Source: an uncultured Collinsella sp.
GTDB lineage: Bacteria > Actinomycetota > Coriobacteriia > Coriobacteriales > Coriobacteriaceae
Length of the DNA stretch: 48,095 bases
Assembly (NCBI GenBank): GCA_934646865.1
Contig: CAKUEU010000007.1
Span: forward strand, 1 to 48,095
Reading direction: 5' to 3'
Below are positions 1 to 8,507 of this stretch, piece by piece (position 1 is the stretch's first letter; each line of letters opens with the position of its first letter). The notes beneath the pieces were generated by a model. That model made no database searches, had not been told where the DNA came from, and was given only the letters and a program-made list of their open reading frames with translations. The translations under genes and the position numbers were made by a program.

Positions 1-77
1 TCTCTTCTTGGGGCATCGCCTTTCCTTCCATTCGTCACCTTCATTACTCCAACGACGAATTCTAGGCGGTGTCCCCT

Positions 78-119
78 CCCTTTCAAGAAAGGGAAGAGGC
101 GGGGCATGCCCCGCCTCTT
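78..119. terminator. Two adjacent perfect hairpins at left edge
   Basis: A 7-bp hairpin (CCCTTTC, loop AA, GAAAGGG; 78-93) abuts a perfect 26-nt palindrome at 94-119 centred on GGGGCATGCCCC. This looks like the intrinsic terminator of a gene lying left of the window. The T-tract is weak, so direction is uncertain. No credible gene is visible between 1 and 490. Confidence 0.45.
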
Positions 120-262
120 ACACCACATCTCTGCGCGCTACCATCTATGAGAAGTCCCGTCCGCAGCACTTATCCATCAAGAGCCTGCTGGAGATTCGCT
201 AGAACGAAAAACGGATGGACAGGTGTGAACGGTGTACTTCATAGGCTCATTATTCGGCCACT

Positions 263-319
263 TATGGGGGTACTTTTTGTTCCAATTTCGATTAATACCC
301 CCACAACTGAGGCATTTCT
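263..319. repeat. Inverted-repeat element, copy A (pairs with 1866-1926)
   Basis: The core is ATGGGGGT, about 24 nt, then ATACCCCCA followed by AACTGAGG and an AT-rich tail ending near CTATTCC. A second copy with the same arms and tail (AACTAAGG, CTACTCC) lies at 1866-1926, running into the guaA stop codon. The two copies bracket the yjdF and ToxN-like genes. Confidence 0.6.
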
Positions 320-357
320 ATTCCTTTGCGGTGCCGTCGACGCTTTTTCGCTCATGC

Positions 358-363
358 TACAAT
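358..363 (+). promoter_or_regulatory. Extended -10 promoter for yjdF
   Basis: TGCTACAAT forms an extended -10 (TACAAT at 358-363 preceded by TG). The predicted start of transcription, about 370, falls just before the first paired base of the leader structure at 372, so promoter and leader fit each other. No convincing -35 was seen. Confidence 0.5.
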
Positions 364-371
364 CCAACCAT

Positions 372-459
372 CAGAGATGAAAACACAGTCCCCGTCGGGT
401 AGTCGTGGGCGTGCGGGAGTCCGCATCAGTAACCTGCCTCCTTGGTTGTCCCTTCTCTG
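372..459 (+). promoter_or_regulatory. Candidate yjdF riboswitch (aza-aromatic sensing leader)
   Basis: The leader closes with a 6-bp P1 helix, CAGAGA at 372-377 pairing with TCTCTG at 454-459. Inside is a perfect hairpin TGCGG/CCGCA (412-416 with 421-425). It lies directly upstream of a yjdF gene, whose family in Firmicutes is controlled by the yjdF riboswitch that binds aza-aromatic compounds. The RBS (AAAGGAGG, about 475-482) lies 15 nt beyond P1, so translational control is plausible. Structure and neighbour are seen; ligand class is inferred. A covariance-model match to the yjdF motif would decide. Confidence 0.6.
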
Positions 460-490
460 CATGGTCATCTACATAAAGGAGGAACCAGCC

Positions 491-910
491 ATGCAGATCA
501 GTGTGTCGTCCACCCTGACCGTATATCATGACGGTCAATTCTGGGTTGGGCTGGCGGAGCATGTCGAGGACGGCAGATACGGCGTCGCCCGCATCGTCTT
601 CGGCACGGAGCCGTCCGATGAGGAGATACTGCAATTCATTGTCGGCAAATGGAATAATCTTTCGTTCTTCGGTGACGATCCGACTGAGGCGAGCAAGCCC
701 GCGAGAAACCCCAAGCGGCGCGCTCGCGAGGCGGCGAAAGCCCTTAAGCGGCCGGCAGTGAGCACTAAGGCACAACAGGCGCTCGTGGCACAGAGAGAAG
801 CGATGAAGCAGGAGTCAGCTCATGCAAGAAGCCGACGCCGCGCGAAAGAGGCTGATGCGCGCTTCGAGCAGAGAAAACAGAAGCACAAGCAGAAGCATCG
901 CGGACATTGA
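491..910 (+). CDS. yjdF: YjdF family RNA-binding protein (DUF2992)
   Basis: A 139-residue protein. The N-terminal half (about residues 1-55) is a compact beta-rich segment with the sequence TVYHDGQFWVGL and a G-rich turn, typical of YjdF. The C-terminal half is a long, highly basic Lys/Arg/Ala tail, consistent with nucleic-acid binding. The start at 491 is chosen because AAGGAGG lies 8-9 nt upstream and the family begins with MQISVSSTLTV-like sequence; an in-frame extension upstream would run through the structured leader. The family has no established biochemical role; its riboswitch suggests a response to toxic planar aza-aromatics. It lies in an accessory block next to a toxin-like gene. 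Confidence 0.85.
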   Translation: MQISVSSTLTVYHDGQFWVGLAEHVEDGRYGVARIVFGTEPSDEEILQFIVGKWNNLSFFGDDPTEASKPARNPKRRAREAAKALKRPAVSTKAQQALVAQREAMKQESAHARSRRRAKEADARFEQRKQKHKQKHRGH

Positions 911-944
911 CCGCCATTTGCAGCAAGGCAAACCATATACAGCA

Positions 945-976
945 GCGGCGTCAATTCCACTTGAAGCCGACGCCGC
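945..976 (+). terminator. Hairpin downstream of yjdF
   Basis: An 8-bp stem, GCGGCGTC (945-952) with GACGCCGC (969-976), lies 35 nt after the yjdF stop. There is no following T-run, so it may only stabilise the 3' end. The rest of 911-1103 shows nothing gene-like. Confidence 0.35.
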
Positions 977-1103
977 GTAGACGCTAATGGTGACGGCTAT
1001 GCACGGGCACGGGCGCGCCACGCTGGGAAGGGCCGCGTAGCGGTCCAAGAAATCGTCCGCAGCCCCTTCTCAAGTATTTGGGACGCACACGCGGCGTTCA
1101 AAA

Positions 1104-1122
1104 ATGCGGAGCGACTCCGCAT
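1104..1122 (-). terminator. Intrinsic terminator of ToxN-like gene
   Basis: Stem ATGCGGAG / CTCCGCAT with a 3-nt loop, followed on the minus strand by a run of five T. It lies 25 nt beyond the stop codon at 1147. Confidence 0.75.
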
Positions 1123-1146
1123 GGCTCGAAACTGAGCCGAGGTGCC

Positions 1147-1596
1147 CTACTTCTCGCCCTCCATCAGCCCCACGATGCGGTCGATGTCGACGGCAAAGCG
1201 AGGCCTTCCCTCGCGCTCGTAGCGGTCGAGGTATGCCTGGCACTCGGAGACAATGCGCTTGGTGTTGCCGTCGATGATGCGCTGAAGCGTCTCGTAGTAG
1301 GCCGAGCCCTCGGTCCTGAAGCGGCGCTGGTAGGACTTGGTTATGGGGAACATCTTAATGTAGTGGATGCCGTGGCGGCAGCCGGGGCGCGTCGTGGGGC
1401 GGGGTGGCAACGCAAAGTACTGGTCTTTGGGCACGTTAGGGGCGATGTTGGAACGCAGCGGCACGGCGAAGTCCCTGCGCTTCCCGCGGAAACGCAGCCT
1501 CACCACCACGATGCAGGGGCGATTGTGCTTAAGCATGAGCTCGCGGTCGCCCTCGACGAGGTCGAAGAAGTCCTGGGAGATGGATACGATCTTCAT
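1147..1596 (-). CDS. ToxN/AbiQ-family endoribonuclease toxin-like protein
   Basis: A 149-residue protein. The segment NRPCIVVVRLRF followed by FAVPLRSNI (about residues 25-52) matches the hallmark of the ToxN/AbiQ fold, where a short beta barrel carries the PLRSNI-type motif. The C-terminal half is helical and basic. Members are RNases of type III toxin-antitoxin systems that act in phage defence and are restrained by a repeat-containing RNA. The start ATG at 1596 follows AAGGGGGC at about 15 nt. No tandem 30-40-nt antitoxin repeats were seen upstream; only a nested hairpin at 1815-1854. It could therefore be a solitary or chromosomally adapted member. Family call fairly sure; partner unknown. 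Confidence 0.65.
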   Translation of the reverse strand: MKIVSISQDFFDLVEGDRELMLKHNRPCIVVVRLRFRGKRRDFAVPLRSNIAPNVPKDQYFALPPRPTTRPGCRHGIHYIKMFPITKSYQRRFRTEGSAYYETLQRIIDGNTKRIVSECQAYLDRYEREGRPRFAVDIDRIVGLMEGEK

Positions 1597-1814
1597 CGGT
1601 TACGCCCCCTTCATACGAAGCGGGGCCCGCATCGCTGCAGGCCCCTACAGGTGGGCGATATTCTACGCCTTGCGGCACCCCGTCGCCCACGGAGGTTAAA
1701 CGTACACGTAAGCCGTACTCTGAAAGCCGCGGCTTCCGGCAAGTAGTTTATACCACGAAAGGTCGCTTTCAATGCGCATAGCTCGCAAAATAACACTCGC
1801 TGGGCCGTCACCCC

Positions 1815-1854
1815 TGACCGTTACCCTCCAATCTTCATTGGAGTCAGCAGGTCA
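1815..1854. other. Nested hairpin in ToxN upstream region
   Basis: Outer helix TGACC (1815-1819) with GGTCA (1850-1854) encloses a perfect 7-bp hairpin CTCCAAT / ATTGGAG with loop CTTC (1826-1843). It lies about 220 nt upstream of the toxin-like gene and could be part of an RNA antitoxin, but no repeated unit is visible. A further 8-bp inverted repeat, GTGGGCGA (1651-1658) with TCGCCCAC (1683-1690), lies closer to the gene. Confidence 0.35.
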
Positions 1855-1865
1855 ATTCATATAGT

Positions 1866-1926
1866 CATGGGGGTTTATCCTAAAGGGATTCAAATTTATA
1901 CCCCCATAACTAAGGAATTTTCTACT
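1866..1926 (-). repeat. Inverted-repeat element, copy B, at guaA 3' end
   Basis: Arms ATGGGGGT and ACCCCCAT with a roughly 30-nt loop, then an AT-rich tail overlapping the guaA stop codon. On the minus strand it lies where a guaA terminator is expected and may act as one, although the T-run is poor. It is homologous to the copy at 263-319. Confidence 0.55.
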
Positions 1927-3520
1927 CCCACTCAATCGTCGCGGGCGGCTTGGACGTGATGTCGTAGCACACGCGGTTGGCGCCGGGGACCTCGGCGACG
2001 ATGCGGCCGGAGATGCGGGCCAGCACGTCGTAGGGAAGCTTGGCCCAGTCGGCGGTCATGGCATCGCTGGACTCGACGGCGCGCAGGATGATCGGACGCT
2101 GGTAGGTGCGCTCGTCGCCCATAACGCCGACGGACTTGATGTCGGGCAGAACCGCGAAGTACTGCCAGCAGCTGTGCTCGGAGTTGCGCTCGCCGGTCTG
2201 CTCAAACAGACGCTGGTTGTAGGCGTCGAGCTCCTCGCGCACGATGGCGTCGGCGTTCTTGAGGATCTCGAGCTTCTCCTTGTCGACCGCGCCGATGATG
2301 CGGATGGCCAGACCCGGACCCGGGAAGGGCTGGCGGAACACGATATGACCCGGCAGGCCGAGCGCCAGACCAAGCGCACGGACCTCGTCCTTAAAGAAGT
2401 GGTCGAGCGGCTCAATGAGGTCGAAGTGCACGCCCTCGGGGAACGGGATCAGGTTGTGGTGGCTCTTGATGGTGGCCGTCTTGCCGCCCGTCTTGCGAGC
2501 GCCGGACTCGATGATGTCGGGATAGATGGTGCCCTGAGCCAGGTACTTGACCGGCTTGCCATCGGTCTCGAGCTGCTGCGCCACGGCGAAGAACTCTTTC
2601 CAGAACTGCGTACCGATGATGCGGCGCTTCTCCTCGGGCTCGGTCACGCCGGCCAGAAGCTCGGCATAGCGGTCCTCGGCGTGGACGTGGATAAAGTCGA
2701 CGTCAAACTGCTTGGTGAAGACCTCCTCCACCTGCTCGGGCTCGCCCTTGCGCAGCAGACCATGGTTGATGAACACGCAGGTCATCTGCTTGCCCACGGC
2801 GCGGGCGCCCAGCGCAGCCACGACGGAGGAGTCGACGCCGCCGGACAGGGCCAGAATCACGCGGTCGTCGCCGACCTTCTCGCGGAACTCGGCCGTCATA
2901 GTCTCGACCAGGTTGTCCATGCTCCAGTTGGGCTCCAGGCCGCAGATCTCAAACAGGAAGTTGCTCAGCAGCTGCTGACCGTACTCGGAGTGCTTGACCT
3001 CGGGGTGGAACTGCGTGGTGAAGATCTTGCGCTCGACGCACTCCATGGCGGCAACCGGGCACACGTCGGTGCTGGCGGTAACGGTAAAGCCCTCGGGCAC
3101 CTCGGAAACGGCGTCGCGATGGCTCATCCACACGGTCTGCTCCATAGGCGTGGAGTTAAAGAGCTTGGCGCCGGCCGTACGCGTGATGGTGGCGCGGCCG
3201 TACTCGCCCACCTCGGAGTGGCCGACCTTGCCGCCGAGCGTCACGGCCGTGATCTGATGGCCGTAGCAAAAGCCCAGGACGGGAAGGCCCAGGTCAAAGA
3301 TGGCGGGATCGATGGACGGAGCGTCCTCGGCGTACACAGAAGCCGGGCCGCCGGAAAGGATGAGCGCAGAGGCGTTCATCTCGCGAATCTCGTCGGCCGA
3401 GATGTCGCAGGGGACAATCTCGGAATACACGTTGAGGTCGCGGACGCGACGGGCAATGAGCTGACCGTACTGCGCACCAAAGTCGAGTACGAGGACCTTT
3501 GCGGAAGCCTTTTGATCCAT
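1922..3520 (-). CDS. guaA: GMP synthase (glutamine-hydrolysing)
   Basis: A 532-residue protein that converts XMP to GMP using glutamine and ATP, in purine synthesis. The class I amidotransferase domain comes first, with catalytic Cys85 in GFCYGH and His172/Glu174 in FHPE. The ATP-pyrophosphatase domain follows with the P-loop SGGVDSS at 226-232, then the dimerisation domain ending in the conserved TIEWE. Length is normal. The start at 3520 (MDQKAS) is chosen over in-frame upstream ATGs because it begins just before the amidotransferase fold and has a GAGGGGG RBS. The guaA 3' end is a well-known integration site for genomic islands, which fits the bracketed block downstream. Confidence 0.97.
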   Translation of the reverse strand: MDQKASAKVLVLDFGAQYGQLIARRVRDLNVYSEIVPCDISADEIREMNASALILSGGPASVYAEDAPSIDPAIFDLGLPVLGFCYGHQITAVTLGGKVGHSEVGEYGRATITRTAGAKLFNSTPMEQTVWMSHRDAVSEVPEGFTVTASTDVCPVAAMECVERKIFTTQFHPEVKHSEYGQQLLSNFLFEICGLEPNWSMDNLVETMTAEFREKVGDDRVILALSGGVDSSVVAALGARAVGKQMTCVFINHGLLRKGEPEQVEEVFTKQFDVDFIHVHAEDRYAELLAGVTEPEEKRRIIGTQFWKEFFAVAQQLETDGKPVKYLAQGTIYPDIIESGARKTGGKTATIKSHHNLIPFPEGVHFDLIEPLDHFFKDEVRALGLALGLPGHIVFRQPFPGPGLAIRIIGAVDKEKLEILKNADAIVREELDAYNQRLFEQTGERNSEHSCWQYFAVLPDIKSVGVMGDERTYQRPIILRAVESSDAMTADWAKLPYDVLARISGRIVAEVPGANRVCYDITSKPPATIEWE

Positions 3521-3683
3521 GGTTTCCCCCTCTTGTTGGCGGGGAGCCGGTGCCCACCCGCGCGAATAAACGAAAACAGCTTTCATAGTGTACACGTTAT
3601 ATGGGGTTTCTCGCCCCTCGCAGCCATCAGCGCACGGCAAACGCACGACCTGGGCCCTATTTGACGGCGATTGAAGTGTTACC

Positions 3684-3736
3684 AAACGTTACAGATGATG
3701 TAATACGTTTGAACATTGGACGCCCTGTGCCACAAT
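3684..3736 (+). promoter_or_regulatory. ansA promoter with possible operator
   Basis: A -35 TTGAAC (3709-3714) and -10 CACAAT (3731-3736) are separated by 16 bp. An imperfect inverted repeat, AAACGTTAC and GTAATACGTTT (3684-3710), overlaps the -35 and could be a regulator site. Confidence 0.4.
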
Positions 3737-3787
3737 ACTGCCGAACGACTCCGCCTCTGCGGCGGCAAATACGATAGGAATACCAGC

Positions 3788-4801
3788 ATGAAGCGCATCC
3801 TTCTCATCGCCACGGGCGGCACCATCGCATCGACCGAGGACGGCAACGGCCTCTCCCCCGCCCTGACCGGTGAGGAGCTCGCCCAGAGCGTCCCCGAGAT
3901 CTCGGGCCTCTGCGAGCTCGACGTCGTGCAGCCCATGAACATCGACAGCACCAATATGCGCCCCAGTGACTGGATGCGTATCCGCGACGTCATCGTCGAG
4001 GGTTATGCCGACCACGACGGCTTCGTGATTCTGCACGGCACCGACACCATGAGCTACACCGCGGCGGCGCTTTCCTATCTGATTCAGGACAGCCCCAAGC
4101 CTATCGTACTCACCGGCTCACAAAAGCCCATGGGCAACCCCTTTACCGACGCCAAGCTCAACCTGTACCAGAGCCTGCTCTATGCGCTCGACGAGCATTC
4201 GCACGATGTGTCGATTGTGTTTGGCGGTGTGGCCATTGCCGGTACGCGTGCCCGCAAGCAGCGCACCATGAGCTTTAACGCGTTCATTAGCGTCAACTAT
4301 CCGCCCATCGCCTATATCCGTAACGACCGCATTGTGCGCAACGGACTCCATGGCACGCACCAGGGCGAAAACCCGGTTTGCTTCTACGACCACATCGACC
4401 CGCGCGTGTTTGTGCTTAAGCTCACGCCGGGCGTGAACCCTGGCATCCTCGACGCCTTGGCCGATAGCTACGACGCCGTAATCCTAGAGACCTTTGGCAT
4501 TGGCGGTATTCCCGAGTTTGGTGAGTCCGGCGAGTCGTTCCAGGAGGCGATTTTCCGCTGGGTCGATTCGGGTCGCACGGTCGTTATGACCACACAGGTC
4601 CCCGAAGAAGGACTTGACCTGGGCGTTTACGAGGTCGGTCGCGCTTACGCCGATCACCCGGGCATTTTGCGCGGTGACGACATGACCACCGAGACGCTCG
4701 TGGCCAAGACCATGTGGGCGCTCGGCCAATCACGTGATGCGGCCGAGATTCAGCGCCTGTTCTACAGCCAAGTCAACCACGACCGCATCCCGATGGCGTA
4801 A
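3788..4801 (+). CDS. ansA: Type I L-asparaginase
   Basis: A 337-residue protein that hydrolyses asparagine to aspartate and ammonia. Both active-site signatures are intact: TGGTIAS at residues 9-15 (nucleophilic Thr12) and HGTDTM at 83-88 (Thr-Asp pair). There is no signal peptide, so it is cytoplasmic and best matches the AnsA (type I) group. The start at 3788 places the beta-strand KRILLIATGG at the N-terminus as in the family. It is divergent from guaA and followed by an oppositely oriented HTH gene. Confidence 0.93.
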   Translation: MKRILLIATGGTIASTEDGNGLSPALTGEELAQSVPEISGLCELDVVQPMNIDSTNMRPSDWMRIRDVIVEGYADHDGFVILHGTDTMSYTAAALSYLIQDSPKPIVLTGSQKPMGNPFTDAKLNLYQSLLYALDEHSHDVSIVFGGVAIAGTRARKQRTMSFNAFISVNYPPIAYIRNDRIVRNGLHGTHQGENPVCFYDHIDPRVFVLKLTPGVNPGILDALADSYDAVILETFGIGGIPEFGESGESFQEAIFRWVDSGRTVVMTTQVPEEGLDLGVYEVGRAYADHPGILRGDDMTTETLVAKTMWALGQSRDAAEIQRLFYSQVNHDRIPMA

Positions 4802-4822
4802 TCAGATATCGATCGGTATCTC

Positions 4823-5041
4823 CTATTCAATACCCTCGAGAAGATCTGACACCGTCATGCCGAGTGCGGGCGCAATCTTAAATAGAACTTTAAGTGTGAA
4901 GTTTGCCGTTCCATCTTCGATTCTGTCGAGATAGGGACGGCTGATTCCTGCTGCCACACAAAAATCGACCTTGGAGATACCAAGGTCCCTGCGCGTCTGC
5001 TCGACTCGCTTGCCAAGAATCTGTTTCGCACGTTCGTCCAT
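4823..5041 (-). CDS. Small XRE-family HTH regulator
   Basis: A 72-residue protein that is essentially one Cro/C1-type helix-turn-helix domain: VEQTRRDLGISKVDFCVAAG, then SRPYLDRIEDG, then a hydrophobic dimer helix. The start at 5041 lies 29 bp from a perfect 26-bp palindrome (5070-5095) that also precedes the divergent gene, so it probably represses both itself and that gene. Confidence 0.85.
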   Translation of the reverse strand: MDERAKQILGKRVEQTRRDLGISKVDFCVAAGISRPYLDRIEDGTANFTLKVLFKIAPALGMTVSDLLEGIE

Positions 5042-5069
5042 GCAGCCGAGTTTGAAATGGAGCCGAACA

Positions 5070-5095
5070 AAAACGTAAACTATAGTTTACGTTTT
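5070..5095. promoter_or_regulatory. 26-bp perfect palindromic operator
   Basis: The sequence is perfectly self-complementary over 26 nt; the central 18 nt are CGTAAACTATAGTTTACG. It lies between the divergent HTH gene (start 5041) and the gene starting at 5118 and is the likely binding site of the HTH protein. Confidence 0.7.
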
Positions 5096-5117
5096 GCCGA
5101 ATACACAGGAGTTTTCT

Positions 5118-5507
5118 ATGTCGGGTTCTTCGATTTACGTACGGCGCGCAGATTGCCGCCGACGCGACACGCCGATTGCTCTTGTCGTTATCGAGGCCGA
5201 CCAGCTCACGCCCGACGAGCGCACGGCCTTCACGCTATTATCGAGTCGCGTCGACACGGCACTTCTCCCCAACCCAAAGCAGGACGAATTTGCAGCCCTC
5301 TGCCGACAGCGCGGCTGCGCATTCGACCAGGCCACCGTCATCGCCACCACACAGCACGGCCTTCCCTTGCTGCTAGAGGCTGCCGTCGCCCTCACGCTAC
5401 GCGGTGCGGGATACGAAAACGAGGCCGCCGCCGATATGGTCTTTAAACCACGATCGAGCGGCGGCCTCGCAGCAGCCATCGAATATGCTTGCAGGCTCGT
5501 TGCCTAG
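5118..5507 (+). CDS. Small HAD-like protein lacking catalytic residues
   Basis: A 129-residue protein I do not recognise as a named family. Its layout resembles a miniature HAD phosphatase without its cap. A hydrophobic strand ending IEADQLT sits where the nucleophile motif DxDGT would be. TTQHGLPLLLEAAVAL sits where GDxxNDxPLLxxA would be. The tail AAADMVFKP..GGLAAAIEYA resembles the end of KdsC/Cof proteins. The nucleophile Asp and the GD/ND acids are missing, so a phosphatase role is unlikely; a binding or regulatory role is possible. The start follows AGGAG at a good distance. It shares an operator with the divergent HTH gene. Confidence 0.6.
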   Translation: MSGSSIYVRRADCRRRDTPIALVVIEADQLTPDERTAFTLLSSRVDTALLPNPKQDEFAALCRQRGCAFDQATVIATTQHGLPLLLEAAVALTLRGAGYENEAAADMVFKPRSSGGLAAAIEYACRLVA

Positions 5508-5516
5508 AGGGGCAAG

Positions 5517-5900
5517 CTAGAACCCCAGCCCAAAGCCCGTACCGGTAATTGCCGAGTACATAAAGTAGACGTTGATTACGTTGAGGAACACACCCGTGAC
5601 GCAGCCGTTGCGCAGATAACGCTCGCACGTAAGACGCGCCATCACGGCAGAGTCCTCGTTGTTCTTAGCCTGACGGCCAGCCGTAAAGTACGTCGCCACG
5701 CCAAGCAGCAAGTTGAGCACCGGCAGCGCCAGCAGCTCGTAGCTCTTACCCCAGCGCGTCGCCTCGCCGGCGGCGTTGAACTTCGTTGCCACCTCGGGTC
5801 CAATGTTGGGAAGGACACATGCCGCAATCACGAGCGGAAGCACCGCAAGCACGAGCAGCGCGATACCCATGTAGCCTGCTTTTTTACCATATTTGAACAT
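5517..5900 (-). CDS. DUF1648-type membrane protein
   Basis: A 127-residue membrane protein with about three hydrophobic segments (near residues 10-30, 57-75 and 100-120). The motif NIGPEVATKFNAAGEATRWGKS is typical of DUF1648, found in SdpI-like immunity and signalling proteins. The start lies 11 nt after the ychF stop with an AAGGAC RBS, so it is probably the second gene of a ychF transcript. Specific function unknown. Confidence 0.75.
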   Translation of the reverse strand: MFKYGKKAGYMGIALLVLAVLPLVIAACVLPNIGPEVATKFNAAGEATRWGKSYELLALPVLNLLLGVATYFTAGRQAKNNEDSAVMARLTCERYLRNGCVTGVFLNVINVYFMYSAITGTGFGLGF

Positions 5901-5911
5901 GCACGTCGTCC

Positions 5912-6988
<1,077 letters not shown>

Positions 6989-7031
6989 GACAGCTCCTTT
7001 TGGTACAAGTATTTCAAACTGCATAAGTATA

Positions 7032-7075
7032 GCGCCGCCGCAGCATCCGGGCGAACCCGGACACCACGGCGGCGC
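7032..7075 (-). terminator. Strong hairpin between ferredoxin gene and ychF
   Basis: Outer 9-bp stem GCGCCGCCG / CGGCGGCGC and inner stem TCCGGG / CCCGGA with loop CGAA. It is probably the terminator of the ferredoxin gene; the T-run is poor. TATACT, just beyond on the minus strand, could be the ychF -10. Confidence 0.55.
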
Positions 7076-7102
7076 AAATGAAGCAGAGATTCGGGTCGTT
7101 AG

Positions 7103-8356
7103 CTAGTCTGCGAGCTTTTCCACTTGGTCGAGCATCTTGTCGAGCTTAGCCTTTGCCTCTGCCTTGACCTTCTCGGCCTCTTCGTGAGCCTTGGCCTTCT
7201 GAGCGGCCTTTTCCTCAGCCTCGGGATCAACGACGACCAGGTTGGACGCATCGTGCTCAACGAGCTTGAGCGCATGCTCGGGGCAAACCTTGACGCAGGC
7301 GCCGCAGCCCAGGCAGTACGTGGACTCCAGCGCAAAGCGGCCGCTTCCCACCAAATCGCAGGCAAACGTAGGGCACACATTGACGCATTCGCCACACGAC
7401 GTGCACTTGTCAAAATCGCACTCCGGCGTGCTCACCTGCATATTCTGGGCAAGCTCGGGGTGATTCTGCAGCGTCGAGAGCACCAGCTGGCGGCCGTGCG
7501 TCAGCGTACGGCGGCGCTTGGCCGTCGTGGTGCCGCACATGGTGTTGAGCGTGCGCTCGAGCTGCGTGATCTGGTGACGGTGGGCCTTCAGCTTCTGCGT
7601 CACCGAGGCAAGTGCCGCCGTCGCCGGGTTGAGTTTGGTCACGGTCAGGCCCGTGGTGCGGGCAATCTTTTCCATGTACTCCTTGCGCTCATACTCACGG
7701 CGCTTATGGCACTTGAGGCTCTTGGGGTCGACCTCCAAGCCCATGCCCGTACCGGCCCACTCCTCAGCAGTGGCGATGGCCTCACCCAGGATATCCTCGC
7801 CACCGGTGTTACGGCACTTATCGCACACGCCCAGAGGCAGGTAGACGCTCACGTTGGGATAGTCGGCCAGCACCGAGAACCAGGTCTCGGCCGTAATATC
7901 GCCCACGCAGGCAACGACGACCTCGTTCTCGCGCGGCATGCGCTTAAGGGCACGCGTGCAGGTAACATAGGCGGTCTCGTGGCTCGTAGCTGCCGAGACA
8001 ATATCGTCGTAGAGGTTTTTGGGCGCCAGGCGCGGCGAGATAATCGCCTCGGTCGGGCAAGCGGCGGCGCACAGGCCGCACTTGCGGCAGGTATCGAGAA
8101 TCTCGATAGCGTCTTCCTCGACCTCGATGGCGTTGACCGGGCACACGTCCATGCACGCGGTGCAGCCGCTCTTCTCGTTTTTGCAGGCTAGGCACGGAAT
8201 GGTATTTCCGCGCGGACGCTCCTTATAATCGGCAGGATTCCACTGCGGCGCCGACGGATCGAGCGCGTCGGTCACGCCGCCAAGCGGGTTTTTAAGAAAA
8301 TCGAAACCCTTGCTGATCTCGATAATGTCATCAAACAGATCGTGTTCCTGCGCCAT
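7103..8356 (-). CDS. Multi-cluster 4Fe-4S ferredoxin-like protein
   Basis: A 417-residue cytoplasmic iron-sulphur protein. Two N-terminal clusters are carried by Cys55/58/65/68/72 and Cys90/93/96/100, each ending CP. A middle domain (about 110-260) has conserved cysteine pairs in VVACVGD and GVCDKCR. Two more 4Fe-4S motifs follow (CTSCGECVNVCP, CLGCGACVKVCP). The C-terminus is an Ala/Lys/Glu-rich coiled coil. The start at 8356 is chosen for its GGGAGGGG RBS. Similar proteins occur in Eggerthella-type anaerobes, but I know no assigned partner; electron transfer is inferred. Confidence 0.8.
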   Translation of the reverse strand: MAQEHDLFDDIIEISKGFDFLKNPLGGVTDALDPSAPQWNPADYKERPRGNTIPCLACKNEKSGCTACMDVCPVNAIEVEEDAIEILDTCRKCGLCAAACPTEAIISPRLAPKNLYDDIVSAATSHETAYVTCTRALKRMPRENEVVVACVGDITAETWFSVLADYPNVSVYLPLGVCDKCRNTGGEDILGEAIATAEEWAGTGMGLEVDPKSLKCHKRREYERKEYMEKIARTTGLTVTKLNPATAALASVTQKLKAHRHQITQLERTLNTMCGTTTAKRRRTLTHGRQLVLSTLQNHPELAQNMQVSTPECDFDKCTSCGECVNVCPTFACDLVGSGRFALESTYCLGCGACVKVCPEHALKLVEHDASNLVVVDPEAEEKAAQKAKAHEEAEKVKAEAKAKLDKMLDQVEKLAD

Positions 8357-8507
8357 GCGCGGCCCCTCCCTGAGCAGTGCAAACAAGCAAGAGATAATGA
8401 TACGCTATCGGCCCACGCCTCGGGCAAATTACACGCGGAGCACCTTTGGGACAAATAGCCTATGGCCTATCGCCGCCTCGATTGCACAAGGTCAATCAAG
8501 CGCCAAA

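Noticed and set aside
2174..3664. Long open frame antisense to guaA
   Set aside because: It mirrors guaA in another frame; the high GC third positions keep it open. Composition is Gly/Val/Leu/Asp-rich without any motif.
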